Assembly: GCA_030448125.1 (NCBI GenBank)
Contig: JAUJNO010000002.1
Location: 185,562-231,655 of the forward strand
From: Rubrobacteraceae bacterium
Lineage (GTDB): Bacteria; Actinomycetota; Rubrobacteria; Rubrobacterales; Rubrobacteraceae
Direction of reading: 5' to 3'
Length of the DNA stretch: 46,094 bases
Notes under the pieces: model-generated
Seen by the model: the letters and a program-made list of their open reading frames with translations, nothing else
What the model was told of the DNA's origin: nothing
The model's database searches: none
Shown here: positions 1 to 8,984 of the stretch, piece after piece
Position numbering within the stretch: position 1 is the first letter of the stretch
Layout: each line of letters opens with the position of its first letter
Program-made: the position numbers and the translations under genes

Positions 1-2
1 TG

Positions 3-413
3 CGGCGCGAGGGGCTGGAGGGCGAGGTCTTCGTGGATTCCGCCGGGACCGGATCATGGCACGCCGGGCATCCGCCGGACGAGAGGGCGCAGAGGAGCGC
101 ATCGCTACGGGGCGTAGACCTCGGCTCCCAGCGGGCGCGCCGGATCGGGCTGGACGACTGCCGGAGCTTCGACTACGTCCTCACGATGGACGAGGAGAAC
201 TACCGGGCGGTCGCGGCCCTCTGCCGGGAGGGTAGCGCCGAAGTCCGGCCCTTCCTGGACTACGCGCCGAACCGCACCGAGATCGAGGTCCCGGACCCCT
301 TCTACGGTGGGCTGGAGGGCTTCGAGATCGCCATGGACCTCGTCGAGGAGGCGTCGGAGGGGCTTCTGGAGTATATCCGGCGGCGTCACCTGCGAGATGG
401 CCATGCCTCCTGA
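3..413 (+). CDS. Low-molecular-weight protein-tyrosine phosphatase, 5' end outside window
   Basis: C-terminal part of a LMW-PTP (arsenate-reductase-like fold), which hydrolyses phosphotyrosine in the cytoplasm. The reading frame is open from base 3. The visible segment contains the family strand VFVDSAGTGSWHAGHPPD, the helix following it, the FDYVLTMDEENYRAV segment, and the late VPDPFYGG, whose Asp is the general acid of the family. The P-loop (CxxxxxRS), which holds the nucleophile, lies upstream of the window, so activity cannot be judged. The stop at 411-413 lies inside the next gene, whose start at 397 or 403 overlaps it by several codons, suggesting co-transcription. The two proteins are often neighbours in bacteria. 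Confidence 0.85.
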   Translation, partial: RREGLEGEVFVDSAGTGSWHAGHPPDERAQRSASLRGVDLGSQRARRIGLDDCRSFDYVLTMDEENYRAVAALCREGSAEVRPFLDYAPNRTEIEVPDPFYGGLEGFEIAMDLVEEASEGLLEYIRRRHLRDGHAS

Positions 414-1263
414 GGGGATCATTGCGGAAGGCGTCGAGGGCACTTTGGGCGAGCGTCTCCTCCGCGCGCGGCCGATGGGCGGAGGTTGCATAGGGGAGGT
501 GTACAGAGCGGAGCTCTCCAGCGGCATGTCCGTGGTCGCGAAGGTGGACCGCGCCGGGGAGTCGCACCTCGAACGGGAGGCGTACATGCTCCGGTACCTG
601 CGGGAGAAGAGCGAGCTTCCAGTGCCGGAGGTCTATCACTCCTCGGAGAGGATCTTGCTCATGGAGTTCATGCCGGGTGGCGGGGATGTTTCGGGGGCGC
701 AAGTACACGCGGCGGAGCTTCTGGCGTCCCTGCACGGCGTAACTGCCGGCGCCTACGGTCACGAGCGGGACACCCTGATCGGGAGCCTCTCGCAGCCGAA
801 CCCGTGGACGGAGTCTTGGGTCGAGTTCTTTCGAGATCAGCGGTTGCTCTACCTCGCGGAGGTAGCCAACGAAGCGGGCACGCTGCCCGCGAACCTTCGT
901 GATCGTATCGAGAAGCTAGCCGGGAGGCTCGGGGAGCTTCTGGAGGAACCGGAGGGCCCTGCCCTGGTCCACGGCGACGTCTGGGGCGGGAACGTGCTGG
1001 CGGAGAGGGACGAGATAACCGCGTTTATCGACCCGGCGATCTACCACGCAGACCCGGAGATCGAGCTGGCCTTTATCTCGCTGTTCGGCACCTTCGGGGA
1101 GCCCTTCTTCCGGCGCTACGGAGAGCTTCGGCCTGTACGGCCCAGCTTCTTCGAGGAGCGGCGCCACCTCTACAACCTCTACCCGCTGCTCGTTCACGTC
1201 TACTTCTTCGGCGGACACTACGTGGGCTCGGTGGAGGGCACACTCGACCGGCTTGGCTTCTAA
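397..1263 (+). CDS. Fructosamine kinase / ketosamine-3-kinase family protein
   Basis: About 288 residues, the normal length for the fructosamine-kinase (Fructosamin_kin/APH-like) family, which phosphorylates sugar adducts on proteins and so reverses glycation. Visible features are an N-terminal lobe with GGGCIGEVYRAEL and VVAKVD (the ATP-binding Lys), a hinge LLMEFMPGG, the catalytic loop LVHGDVWGGNVL (HGDxxxxN) and the metal-binding FIDPAIYHADPEIELAF. The start is taken at ATG 397 (ATG 403 is equally possible). Both overlap the phosphatase stop, so the two genes are probably translated from one message. Its stop codon overlaps the stop of the convergent gene on the opposite strand. Confidence 0.88.
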   Translation: MAMPPEGIIAEGVEGTLGERLLRARPMGGGCIGEVYRAELSSGMSVVAKVDRAGESHLEREAYMLRYLREKSELPVPEVYHSSERILLMEFMPGGGDVSGAQVHAAELLASLHGVTAGAYGHERDTLIGSLSQPNPWTESWVEFFRDQRLLYLAEVANEAGTLPANLRDRIEKLAGRLGELLEEPEGPALVHGDVWGGNVLAERDEITAFIDPAIYHADPEIELAFISLFGTFGEPFFRRYGELRPVRPSFFEERRHLYNLYPLLVHVYFFGGHYVGSVEGTLDRLGF

Positions 1264-1757
1264 GCCCTGTGCAAGAGGCGCGTCCCGAGGGCGAGGACGG
1301 CCCTGTCTTCGAGGGTGCCGAGGATGGGGTCTGGGATGCCCTTCCGGGCGCCCGTTGCCCTGAGCCCTTCTCCTACGTAGGCGGCGGCGAGCGCCGAGAG
1401 AGCCCCGAGCACGGCGCCCGAGTTTCTCCGCCGACCTTCCGCGGCGAACAGAGTAGCGCCGGCGAGGGCGCCGGAGAGAAGCCGTCCGAGCAGGGAGGGG
1501 GCGGAGGTGCGGGCCGGGACGAGAGGCGTCTTATCGGCGATCATCTCCCCGAGGGCGAGGAGGGCCAGCAGGGCCGAGACCTTCGGGGAGCCGAGAGCGG
1601 GTAGGAGGTTGGGCGCACGGAGGTCGCCGCGCCGGACTGCCCGGGCGAGGAGGGCTGGGGCGGACATCGAGCGCAGGCCGGCGATGGCGGCGAGGCCGAG
1701 CGTCCTGAACGTCGCGGGCGTGACCTCGAACTCGACCCGCGTCCTTCGTCTAAGCAA
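1260..1757 (-). CDS. DUF4126-like membrane protein
   Basis: About 165 residues with several hydrophobic segments and the signature near residues 25-40 (AAIAGLRSMSAPALLARA) typical of DUF4126 proteins, whose function is unknown. A TTG start at 1757 has a TGGAG Shine-Dalgarno five bases upstream and overlaps the end of the isocitrate dehydrogenase-like gene by 8 bp, so the two are probably one operon read leftwards. It converges with the fructosamine kinase gene, and the two stop codons overlap. Confidence 0.72.
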   Translation of the reverse strand: MLRRRTRVEFEVTPATFRTLGLAAIAGLRSMSAPALLARAVRRGDLRAPNLLPALGSPKVSALLALLALGEMIADKTPLVPARTSAPSLLGRLLSGALAGATLFAAEGRRRNSGAVLGALSALAAAYVGEGLRATGARKGIPDPILGTLEDRAVLALGTRLLHRA

Positions 1758-2826
1758 GGGCGCTCCAGACCTCGAGCTTGGTCTTGACGTGACGGATCAC
1801 CTCGTCGGTGAACTCCCGGGTGCCGGTGGAGCCCCCGAGCTCGGCGGTCCTGACGCCGTCCAGGACGCTCTCGAAGGTCGCCTCGTAGATCGCGCGCGAG
1901 ACCCGGTCGGCCTCCTCTTCGTGGAAGAAGGTTAGAAGAGCCGCGCCCGCGAGGATCATTGCCATCGGGTTGGCGACGTTCTTGCCCTCCAGAGAAGGCG
2001 CCGTGCCGTGCGGCGCCTCGGACATCACGGTCTCCGGGTTCTCGTCCTCGTCGAGGGCGATGAGGAGTGATTCCGCCCCCGCGATGGAGCCGAACATCTG
2101 CAAGACCATGTCGGACATGCAGTCCCCGTCGCGGTTGAGGGTCGGGATGACGAGCGGCTCCCCGTAGGTCGAGAGCAACAGGGCGTAGGTCGCGTCGATG
2201 AGCTGCGGGTCGTAGCGGACGTCCTTGTTCTTCTCGGCGGCCCGGTCCATCTCCTCCTTGAGCATCCCCTCGTAGACGGGGGAGACGGTCCACTTGGGGC
2301 CGCCGAAGATCTTGGCCCGCATCCTGCGCGCCTGAATGAACGCGAACTCGGAGACGCCGCGGCAGACTTTGCGTGAGATCTTCTCGGTCCGGAAAGCGAC
2401 CTCGTCCAACCCCTCGCCTTCGCGCCACTCCTTGGCCCCGTAGGCGTCGTCCACGGCCATCCTGACCACGGAGATGGGGGCGTGGAAGCCCATCATCGGG
2501 TTCACGCCGGGGATGCGCCTCCCCGTGCGCACGATTACAGTCCCGTCGATGCCCCTCCTGAGGATGGCGTTCGGCGAGCCCACGTCCCCCGACGTCTCGG
2601 GGGTGACGGTCGCGGCCTTTATGCCGAACCCGCACTCCTTCATGGCCTTCGCCGCCTCGTGTACGACCTCGTTCCCGGTAGCCCGCCGGTTCTCCAGCGA
2701 GAGGTTGTACCTCGCGAACTCCAGGTCCAGGCCCGTCACCGAAGGGTCCAGGACGCGCAGAGCCTCCTCCAGAAGCTCCTGCCCGGTCTGGTCGCCCTCC
2801 ATAACCACGATCCTCTTGCGTTCCAC
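1750..2826 (-). CDS. Isocitrate/isopropylmalate family dehydrogenase (probable isocitrate dehydrogenase)
   Basis: A 358-residue protein of the beta-decarboxylating dehydrogenase family, which oxidatively decarboxylates isocitrate (or a related 3-hydroxy acid) with NAD or NADP. Visible are the substrate-binding motif SPNAILRRGIDGTVIVR (S..N...R and later R), the catalytic Lys in GGPKWTVSPVYEG, the metal-binding GDCMSDMVLQ, and the cofactor loop APHGTAPSLEGKNVANP. The last lacks the Lys-Tyr pair of E. coli NADP enzymes, which hints at NAD use. The start is GTG 2826, chosen because AGAGGTGA lies about five bases upstream. Its position beside aceB and aceA suggests isocitrate as substrate, but 3-isopropylmalate or homoisocitrate cannot be excluded. 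Confidence 0.85.
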   Translation of the reverse strand: MERKRIVVMEGDQTGQELLEEALRVLDPSVTGLDLEFARYNLSLENRRATGNEVVHEAAKAMKECGFGIKAATVTPETSGDVGSPNAILRRGIDGTVIVRTGRRIPGVNPMMGFHAPISVVRMAVDDAYGAKEWREGEGLDEVAFRTEKISRKVCRGVSEFAFIQARRMRAKIFGGPKWTVSPVYEGMLKEEMDRAAEKNKDVRYDPQLIDATYALLLSTYGEPLVIPTLNRDGDCMSDMVLQMFGSIAGAESLLIALDEDENPETVMSEAPHGTAPSLEGKNVANPMAMILAGAALLTFFHEEEADRVSRAIYEATFESVLDGVRTAELGGSTGTREFTDEVIRHVKTKLEVWSALA

Positions 2827-2915
2827 TCTTCTCACCTCTCGAACGTTTCGTTCTCGTCTTCGGTTGAGTATACGACCTGGAGGCGGCGGCCAAACGAACG
2901 GCGGGGCCTCACCCC

Positions 2916-3875
2916 TTACGTAAACAGGTCTATAAGCTGCAGGTTCTCGAACTCGGCGGCGAGGGTGGGGGAGAGTTGGGCGCGGTTGCGGGTCTCGCCC
3001 ATGCTGCTCGCGACCTCCAGAAACGCCCGCACGGTACCGGTGAGGGGCACGTCGCGCCTTCTCAGGGCTACTATCGGGCGCTGTATCTCCGGGCTGTCCT
3101 CGACCTCTATGAGGGACAGGTGCCCCGCCGCCACGGAGCGTACCACCGCCGTCCTGGGCAGGAAGGCTACCCCGAGGCGGTGCTCGACCATCCTCTTGGC
3201 CGCCTCGATGTTGTCGAGCTCTATAGCGCTGAACTCGCGGATGCCGGCGTTCCTGAAGAGCGACTGGGTTAGCTCGTAGTAGCTGGAGGATTGGTCGAAG
3301 AGTATAAGGTGCTCGCGGCTGACCTCGGAGATCTCCGCCGACCCCTTCTCCGTGAACCGGTGCTGCGGGTCTACGACCAGCACGAGCTCGTCCTCGTACA
3401 ACGGCAGGCTCTCGATCTCGGGATGCTCCATCTCCCGTGCGAGCCCGAGATGCACCTCCTCCTTGAGCACCATCTCTAAGATGTCCTCCGAGTGCCCGGT
3501 CCTGACCGAGACCGCAACCCGCGGGTGCGCCGCCGTGAACCGCTCCAGAATAGCCGGCAAAGCATAAGTGCTGACCCCCGGCGACGTCCCCAGACCCAGC
3601 CGCCCGCCGGAGGCGCCCCGAAGCTCGCGCAATCGCTGCCTGCCCTCTTCGAGGCTTGCCATGCACCGCTCCGCGTACGTCACGAACTCCCTGCCCGCCT
3701 CCGTCAGCCGCATCCCCCGGCTCGTCCGTACGAAGAGCTGGTCCCCAAGCTCGTCCTCCAGAGCCTTTATCCGCGCCGTCAAAGTCGGCTGCGTCAAATA
3801 CATCTCCTCGGCCGCCCGGCTCACGTTCCCCAATCGCGCCACCGCCAGGAAGCACTCCATCTGTCTTAGTAGCAC
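2916..3875 (-). CDS. LysR-family transcriptional regulator
   Basis: A 319-residue LysR-type regulator. Residues 1-60 form the winged helix-turn-helix (LRQMECFLAVARLGNVSRAA, then TQPTLTARIKALEDELG and the wing LFVRTSRGMRLTEAG). Residues 90-295 form the two-lobed effector domain. The start is GTG 3875, preceded by AAGGGAG. It is transcribed towards the isocitrate dehydrogenase-like gene 90 bp downstream and away from the aceB/aceA side, so it is a reasonable candidate for regulating one or both, but no operator can be assigned. The effector is unknown. Confidence 0.9.
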   Translation of the reverse strand: MLLRQMECFLAVARLGNVSRAAEEMYLTQPTLTARIKALEDELGDQLFVRTSRGMRLTEAGREFVTYAERCMASLEEGRQRLRELRGASGGRLGLGTSPGVSTYALPAILERFTAAHPRVAVSVRTGHSEDILEMVLKEEVHLGLAREMEHPEIESLPLYEDELVLVVDPQHRFTEKGSAEISEVSREHLILFDQSSSYYELTQSLFRNAGIREFSAIELDNIEAAKRMVEHRLGVAFLPRTAVVRSVAAGHLSLIEVEDSPEIQRPIVALRRRDVPLTGTVRAFLEVASSMGETRNRAQLSPTLAAEFENLQLIDLFT

Positions 3876-3896
3876 TTTCGCTCCCTTCGGTTGCGT

Positions 3897-4030
3897 TCTA
3901 GTTATCAGTATTTAGTTTTCAGTTATTAGTCTTGGTCTGCCGACGCTGGCTGCAAGAGCTTCGTCCCCATAGGTTGTCCCTCTCGACGAACGATCTTTGG
4001 CTGACCGCGTCCTAACTGACAACTATAAAC
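3897..4030. repeat. Intergenic unit bounded by inverted TTAGTT/TCAGTT repeats (copy 1)
   Basis: An AT-rich segment of repeated TCAGTT/TTAGTT words at 3897-3933 faces the inverted counterpart CCTAACTGACAACTA at 4011-4025, giving a unit of about 134 bp in a non-coding gap. The 15-bp word at 4011-4025 recurs exactly at 35927-35941. The interior is not obviously similar between copies. Confidence 0.6.
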
Positions 4031-4127
4031 TTTTTCTATAGCGACAATTCAAGCAAACGATTGGACTGATATCAAGGCTGCTGTTACTCTTTGTTGCATG
4101 ATCGTTAACTGTCGGAAGGAGAGGCCG

Positions 4128-4328
4128 ATGATACCGGTGCAGTACAGGGATCCGGAGACGGAAGAGGTTCTGGATCGCAGGTACGAGGACGAGGTCCCCG
4201 AGATCGGGCAGCGGGTCATGCTCGACGGCGTGTGGGAGTGCGAGGTGCTCTACCGGTGGCGGTGCCACCCGAGTTGCTGTGTCGTCTACGCGCGGCCGGT
4301 TCGCAACAACGTCTCCGCGGCGGCCTAG
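4128..4328 (+). CDS. Small hypothetical protein
   Basis: A 66-residue protein that I do not recognise. The start at ATG 4128 is preferred over ATG 4098 because AAGGAG lies seven bases upstream. The sequence is acidic at first (DPETEEVLDRRYEDEVPEIG), then has WECEVLYRWRCHPSCCVVYA with four cysteines, and no membrane segment. The protein resembles a small beta-rich domain. It precedes aceB by 113 bp. Confidence 0.6.
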   Translation: MIPVQYRDPETEEVLDRRYEDEVPEIGQRVMLDGVWECEVLYRWRCHPSCCVVYARPVRNNVSAAA

Positions 4329-4441
4329 AGAGCTTCACCTGGGGTCTTTTTCGGGTCATCGAGCGGCGTAGCTTGCGGCTTGCTAAAGTGGCGTGGCAGT
4401 AGGAAGCAGCCGTAAGAGCGAGAGGCAAGGAGCCCGAGAGT

Positions 4442-6046
4442 ATGGCCCAGACCAGGCAGCAGTACGCGGAGGGAGTCGAGTTCACGGCATCCATCCCGGA
4501 TGAGTTCGCCGAGATACTTACGCCGGAGGCGGTCTCGTTCGTGGCGAAGCTCAGCAGGGAGTTCGGCGGGCGCGTAGAGGAGATCCTGCGGAAGCGGGCC
4601 GAGCGCCAGGAGCGCATAGACGCCGGCGAGATGCCGGACTTCTTGCCCGAGACGCGTGAGATCCGGGAGGGCGACTGGAAGGTCGCGCCCGTCCCCGAGG
4701 ATTTGCAGGACAGGCGCGTAGAGCTTACCGGTCCTCCGGACAAGAAGATGACCATAAACGCCCTCAACTCCGGCGCCAGCACGTGGATGGCCGACTTCGA
4801 GGACGCGAACTGCCCGACCTGGTACAACATGCTCGAGAGCCAGTTCAACCTCCGGGACGCCGTGAGGCGGACCATCACGCACGACGACCCCGACACCGGC
4901 AAGCAGTACGAGCTAAACGAGGACGTTGCCGTCTTGATCGCGCGCCCGCGCGGCTGGCACCTCTACGAGAAGCACATGCTCGTGGACGGCAAGCAGGTAC
5001 CGGCGGGCATCTTCGACTTCGGCCTGTACTTCTTCCACAACGTCAGGACTCTGCTGGATCTGGGCTCCGGCCCGTACTTCTACCTGCCGAAGATGGAGAG
5101 CCACCTCGAGGCGAGGCTCTGGAACGACGTCTTCGTGATGGCGCAGGACGAGCTCGGGATACCGCAAGGTACGATCAAGGCGACCGTGCTGATCGAGACG
5201 ATTACGGCGACCTTCGAGGAGAACGAGATCCTCTACGAGCTTCGGGATCACTCGGCGGGCCTGAACTGCGGCAGGTGGGACTACATCTTCAGCTACATAA
5301 AGAAGTTCCGCAACAAGAACATGCTGCTCCCGAACCGGGCCGAGGTAACGATGACGGTCCCGTTCATGCGAGCGTACACGCTCTACACGATCAAGACCTG
5401 CCACCGGCGGGGAGCGCACGCGATCGGCGGAATGGCGGCCCAGATCCCTTCCAGGGACGACCCGGAGTGGACCGAGTTTGCCTACAACAAAGTCCGGGAG
5501 GACAAGGAGCGCGAGGCCAACGACGGGCACGACGGAACCTGGGTGGCCCACCCGGGTATGGTAGGGACCGCCAAAGAACCTTTCGACGAGATCATGACGG
5601 GGCCAAACCAGGTCGACAAGCAGCGCGAGGACGTCGACCCGACGGCCGATGAGCTTTTGGAGAAGCCGGATGGCAACATCGACGAGGAGGGCTTCAGGAA
5701 CAACGTTAGCGTCGGCATCCAGTACCTGGCGGCCTGGCTCGCCGGGCGCGGAGCCGTTCCTATCTTCGGCCTCATGGAGGACACGGCGACGGCGGAGATC
5801 AGCCGGGCCCAGGTGTGGCAGCTGATCCATCACCCACAGGGTAAGTTCGACGACGGCACCGAGGTAACCGAAGAGCTGTTCCGCCGGATCCTCTCCGAAG
5901 AGCTCGAAAAGATCAAAGAGATAGTCGGCGAGGAACGCTACCAGAACGACGAGTTCGGCAAGGCCGCCGAGCTCTTCGACCGCATCTCCACCGACGACGA
6001 CTTCGTCGAGTTCCTGACCTACCCCGGCTACGAGTACCTGGACTAG
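4442..6046 (+). CDS. aceB: Malate synthase A
   Basis: A 534-residue malate synthase of the AceB type (about 530 residues is usual), which condenses glyoxylate with acetyl-CoA to malate in the glyoxylate shunt. It carries the family signature [20 protein letters not shown] at about residues 268-287, the early [29 protein letters not shown] and the catalytic region [20 protein letters not shown] near the C-terminus. AAGGAG lies nine bases before the ATG. It is followed 222 bp later by isocitrate lyase, the enzyme that supplies its glyoxylate. Confidence 0.97.
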   Translation: MAQTRQQYAEGVEFTASIPDEFAEILTPEAVSFVAKLSREFGGRVEEILRKRAERQERIDAGEMPDFLPETREIREGDWKVAPVPEDLQDRRVELTGPPDKKMTINALNSGASTWMADFEDANCPTWYNMLESQFNLRDAVRRTITHDDPDTGKQYELNEDVAVLIARPRGWHLYEKHMLVDGKQVPAGIFDFGLYFFHNVRTLLDLGSGPYFYLPKMESHLEARLWNDVFVMAQDELGIPQGTIKATVLIETITATFEENEILYELRDHSAGLNCGRWDYIFSYIKKFRNKNMLLPNRAEVTMTVPFMRAYTLYTIKTCHRRGAHAIGGMAAQIPSRDDPEWTEFAYNKVREDKEREANDGHDGTWVAHPGMVGTAKEPFDEIMTGPNQVDKQREDVDPTADELLEKPDGNIDEEGFRNNVSVGIQYLAAWLAGRGAVPIFGLMEDTATAEISRAQVWQLIHHPQGKFDDGTEVTEELFRRILSEELEKIKEIVGEERYQNDEFGKAAELFDRISTDDDFVEFLTYPGYEYLD

Positions 6047-6159
6047 AAGGAGCGCCGGATCCCGACCCTTGGCGACAACCCGACCGGTGGCGGTCCGCCC
6101 CGCCCACCGCCGGTCGGTAGCTTCGCGCTGCCCGGTGTCTCGCCCGGCGGCACGTACGT

Positions 6160-6240
6160 ACACTATTTGACACACCCCGAGAAGATCTACACAATGGTTG
6201 TCTGCAAACCGCACGTATGTCTATTCTGTACATAGTGTAG
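6160..6240 (+). promoter_or_regulatory. Candidate aceA promoter and operator region
   Basis: The gap between aceB and aceA contains TTGACA at 6167-6172 and CACAAT at 6190-6195, 17 bp apart, a good sigma-70-type promoter. A second weaker pair is TTGTCT 6198-6203 / TATTCT 6222-6227. The promoter is bracketed by an inverted repeat, ACACTAT at 6160-6166 and ATAGTGT at 6232-6238, which could be a regulator site. The presence of a promoter here suggests that aceA can be transcribed separately from aceB. Confidence 0.5.
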
Positions 6241-6268
6241 GCATGAAAGTCGAACAGAAGGAGAGCAG

Positions 6269-7615
6269 ATGCTCAACGGTAATCAGGTTGCGGAGATAGA
6301 GCGGGAGTGGCAGGGGCCGCGGTGGGAAGGGATCACGCGCCCGTACACGGCCGAGGACGTGGCGCGGCTCCGGGGCACCATCAAGATCGAGCACACGCTG
6401 GCGCGGGTGGGGGCTGAGCGGCTCTGGGAGATGATGCACGAGAGGCCCTTCGTCAGGGCTCTGGGAGCTTTGACCGGGAACCAGGCGGTGCAGCAGGTCA
6501 AGGCGGGGTTGGAGGCTATCTACCTCTCCGGCTGGCAGGTCGCGGCGGATGCGAACATAGCGGGGCAGATGTACCCGGACCAGAGCCTGTACCCGGCCAA
6601 CAGCGTGCCGCACGTGGTCAAGAGGATCAACCAGGCTTTGCAGCGGGCCGACCAGATCGACCACACCGAGGGTAGGAACGGGACCTACTGGTTCGCGCCC
6701 ATCCTGGCCGACGCCGAGGCCGGCTTTGGCGGCGCCCTGAACGTCTTCGAGCTCATGAAAAGCATGATCGAATCCGGCGCCTCGGGCGTCCACTTCGAGG
6801 ACCAGCTCTCCAGTGAGAAGAAGTGCGGGCACATGGGCGGCAAGGTTCTCCTGCCGACGGCGCAGGGCATAAGGAACCTCATCGCGGCGCGGCTTGCGGC
6901 TGACGTGATGGGGGTTCCCACCATTATCGTGGCGAGGACCGACGCGGATGCTGCGAACCTCATCACGAGCGACGTCGACCCGGTCGACCAGCAGTTCCTC
7001 ACCGGGGAGCGCACGGTCGAGGGCTTCTACCGGACGAAGCCCGGTATAGACCAGGCCATCGCCCGCGGGCTCGCTTACGCGCCGTTCGCGGACGTGGTGT
7101 GGTGCGAGACCTCCAAGCCGGACCTCGAGCAGGCGAGGGCGTTCGCCGAGGCGATGCACGCCGAGTTTCCCGGCAAGCTCCTCGCCTACAACTGCTCGCC
7201 TTCGTTCAACTGGAAGCTGAACCTCTCCGACGAGGACATCCGCACGTTCCAGGATCAGCTCGGGGAGATGGGCTACAAGTTCCAGTTCGTCACCCTCGCC
7301 GGCTTCCACGCCCTGAACCACTCGATGTTCGAGCTCGCCCACGATTACCGCGACCGGGGCATGGCCGCCTACTCCGAGCTTCAGCAGCGCGAGTTCGACA
7401 GTGAGAAGGACGGCTACACGGCGACCAAACACCAGCGCGAGGTCGGCGCTGGCTACTTCGACGACGTCACCCAGGTCGTCTCCGGCGGCGTCTCCTCCAC
7501 CACCGCCCTCACCGGCTCGACCGAGGAGCAGCAGTTCAACCAGTACAACGACGCGGACGACGATCCGCGCACGGAGCTCGACAACGCGGCGGAGAACGAG
7601 CAGTTCGCCAGGTAG
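6269..7615 (+). CDS. aceA: Isocitrate lyase
   Basis: A 448-residue isocitrate lyase that splits isocitrate to succinate and glyoxylate, the first step of the glyoxylate shunt. The catalytic signature [14 protein letters not shown] (Cys nucleophile region) is at about residues 190-203, with the metal-binding [12 protein letters not shown] and the active-site [12 protein letters not shown] further along. AAGGAG is seven bases upstream of the ATG. Length and motifs are complete. It is followed by a strong intrinsic terminator and so ends the unit. Confidence 0.97.
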   Translation: MLNGNQVAEIEREWQGPRWEGITRPYTAEDVARLRGTIKIEHTLARVGAERLWEMMHERPFVRALGALTGNQAVQQVKAGLEAIYLSGWQVAADANIAGQMYPDQSLYPANSVPHVVKRINQALQRADQIDHTEGRNGTYWFAPILADAEAGFGGALNVFELMKSMIESGASGVHFEDQLSSEKKCGHMGGKVLLPTAQGIRNLIAARLAADVMGVPTIIVARTDADAANLITSDVDPVDQQFLTGERTVEGFYRTKPGIDQAIARGLAYAPFADVVWCETSKPDLEQARAFAEAMHAEFPGKLLAYNCSPSFNWKLNLSDEDIRTFQDQLGEMGYKFQFVTLAGFHALNHSMFELAHDYRDRGMAAYSELQQREFDSEKDGYTATKHQREVGAGYFDDVTQVVSGGVSSTTALTGSTEEQQFNQYNDADDDPRTELDNAAENEQFAR

Positions 7616-7641
7616 CGGTCGCTTTCAAGTGATCGACGGAA

Positions 7642-7668
7642 GGGGCCGGGTATACCCGGCCCCTTTTT
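7642..7668 (+). terminator. Rho-independent terminator after aceA
   Basis: A perfect palindrome GGGGCCGGGTATACCCGGCCCC at 7642-7663 is followed directly by TTTTT. It lies 27 bp after the aceA stop. Confidence 0.92.
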
Positions 7669-7717
7669 CGTACCGGGATTCGGTCGCCGCGGACCGACGG
7701 GCTGGGAGTAAACTGCC

Positions 7718-8926
7718 CTGGCGTCTATAGAGAAGAGGACGGGAGCTTTCTGGCGGGCCTCGTCGGCCCTCTTTGTGGGCGGATTCGTGACCTTTGCCAC
7801 GCTCTACTGTACCCAGCCGTTGATGCCCGTGTTTTCGGAGGAGTTCGCTGTCTCGCCGGCCGTGGCCAGCCTGTCGTTGTCGGTCACGACGGGGACGCTC
7901 TCCGTCTCGATACTTTTTGCGGCGGCGCTCTCCGATTCGCGGGGACGTAAGGCCGTCATGGTGACGTCGCTCCTCCTCTCCGCCCTTCTGGCGCTGCTGG
8001 TCGCCGCGAGCCCGGGCTTTCTATCGTTGCTGGTGCTTCGGGCACTGCAAGGGGTGGTCCTCGCGGGTTTGCCCTCCATCGCCATGACGTACGTCGGGGA
8101 GGAGTTTCGGGAAGATTCTTTAGGGTCGGCGATGGGGCTGTACGTGGGTGGCACCGCCGTCGGCGGGATGATCGGGAGGATATCGACGGGCGTCCTGGCC
8201 GACGCTTACTCCTCGCAGGTGGCCCTGGCCGCGGTTGGCGCCGTCGGGCTGCTCGGGGCTGCGTGGTTCTCCATCGGGCTGCCGGCCTCGGAGAACTTCC
8301 GCCCCCGGCCGTTCGCTATCGGGAAGCTGCCGCGGGCGCTGCTGCGGCACGTGAAGGATCCCGGGCTGTTGTGTATCTTCGGAGTAGGGTTCTTGCTGAT
8401 GGGGAGCTTCGTGGCTCTGTACAACTACGTCGGCTACCTCCTGGTCGGCCCGCCGTTCGATCTGAGCCAGACGGCAGTGGGGTCCATCTTCGCGGTCTAC
8501 GTGATGGGCACGGCGAGCTCCCCGCTAATGGGGAGACTCTCGGACGGTTTCGGGCGGCGCAAGGTGATCCTGCTAGGCGTTGCGATCATGCTCGTCAGCG
8601 CCCTCCTTACTCTCAGCGTGAACCTGTACGTCGTTATCGCCGGGGTCGCCCTGTACACTTTCGGGTTCTTCGGGGCCCACTCCGTCGCCAGCGCGTGGAT
8701 CGGGCAGCGGGCCGCCGGGGAGAGGGCCCAGGCCTCCTCCCTGTACCTGCTCTTCTACTACGCGGGCTCCAGCCTCGTAGGGACGATAGGCGGACTCTTC
8801 TGGGACCCCTACGGATGGTACGGGGTCGTGCTCATGGTATCGACGCTGCTCGTGGTCTCGCTTCTGCTGATGGGGCTCCTCTCGTTGGCGGTTCCCACCC
8901 AGGAAGACGATGGGGACCGGGCATAA
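7718..8926 (+). CDS. Major facilitator superfamily transporter
   Basis: A 12-helix MFS permease of the YnfM/drug-exporter type. The motif-A loops are visible after TM2 (LSDSRGRKAVMV) and again after TM8 (GRLSDGFGRRKVILLG). The start is uncertain. GTG 7775 would remove half of the first helix (the segment FWRASSALFVGGFVTFATLY is continuous and hydrophobic), and the frame upstream is open only to a TAA at 7709. No ATG, GTG or TTG is available there, so an unusual start such as CTG 7718, with GGGAG about ten bases upstream, or an upstream sequence error is needed. Substrate unknown. Confidence 0.8.
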   Translation: MASIEKRTGAFWRASSALFVGGFVTFATLYCTQPLMPVFSEEFAVSPAVASLSLSVTTGTLSVSILFAAALSDSRGRKAVMVTSLLLSALLALLVAASPGFLSLLVLRALQGVVLAGLPSIAMTYVGEEFREDSLGSAMGLYVGGTAVGGMIGRISTGVLADAYSSQVALAAVGAVGLLGAAWFSIGLPASENFRPRPFAIGKLPRALLRHVKDPGLLCIFGVGFLLMGSFVALYNYVGYLLVGPPFDLSQTAVGSIFAVYVMGTASSPLMGRLSDGFGRRKVILLGVAIMLVSALLTLSVNLYVVIAGVALYTFGFFGAHSVASAWIGQRAAGERAQASSLYLLFYYAGSSLVGTIGGLFWDPYGWYGVVLMVSTLLVVSLLLMGLLSLAVPTQEDDGDRA

Positions 8927-8949
8927 AGGAGACTCCTTCGCCTTTTTCT
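8924..8949 (+). terminator. Weak terminator after MFS gene
   Basis: AAGGA-GAC-TCCTT stem followed by a CTTTTTCT tract just after the MFS stop codon. The stem is only 5 bp, so this is a weak call. Confidence 0.4.
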
Positions 8950-8972
8950 CGTCCGCGACGCGGATTCGGTCG

Positions 8973-8984
8973 TACAATGCGGGT
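8973..8984 (+). promoter_or_regulatory. Candidate -10 element for a leaderless transcript
   Basis: TACAAT at 8973-8978 stands six bases before ATG 8985. Transcription would then begin at or very near the start codon, giving a leaderless mRNA, which is common in Actinobacteria. No Shine-Dalgarno is visible before this ATG, which fits. No good -35 is seen. Confidence 0.45.

Noticed and set aside
1750..3855. A 701-codon minus-strand open frame covering the dehydrogenase and the LysR gene
   Set aside because: Only the part from GTG 2826 onwards matches a protein family. The rest is an Arg/Gly-rich shadow of the LysR gene in another frame.
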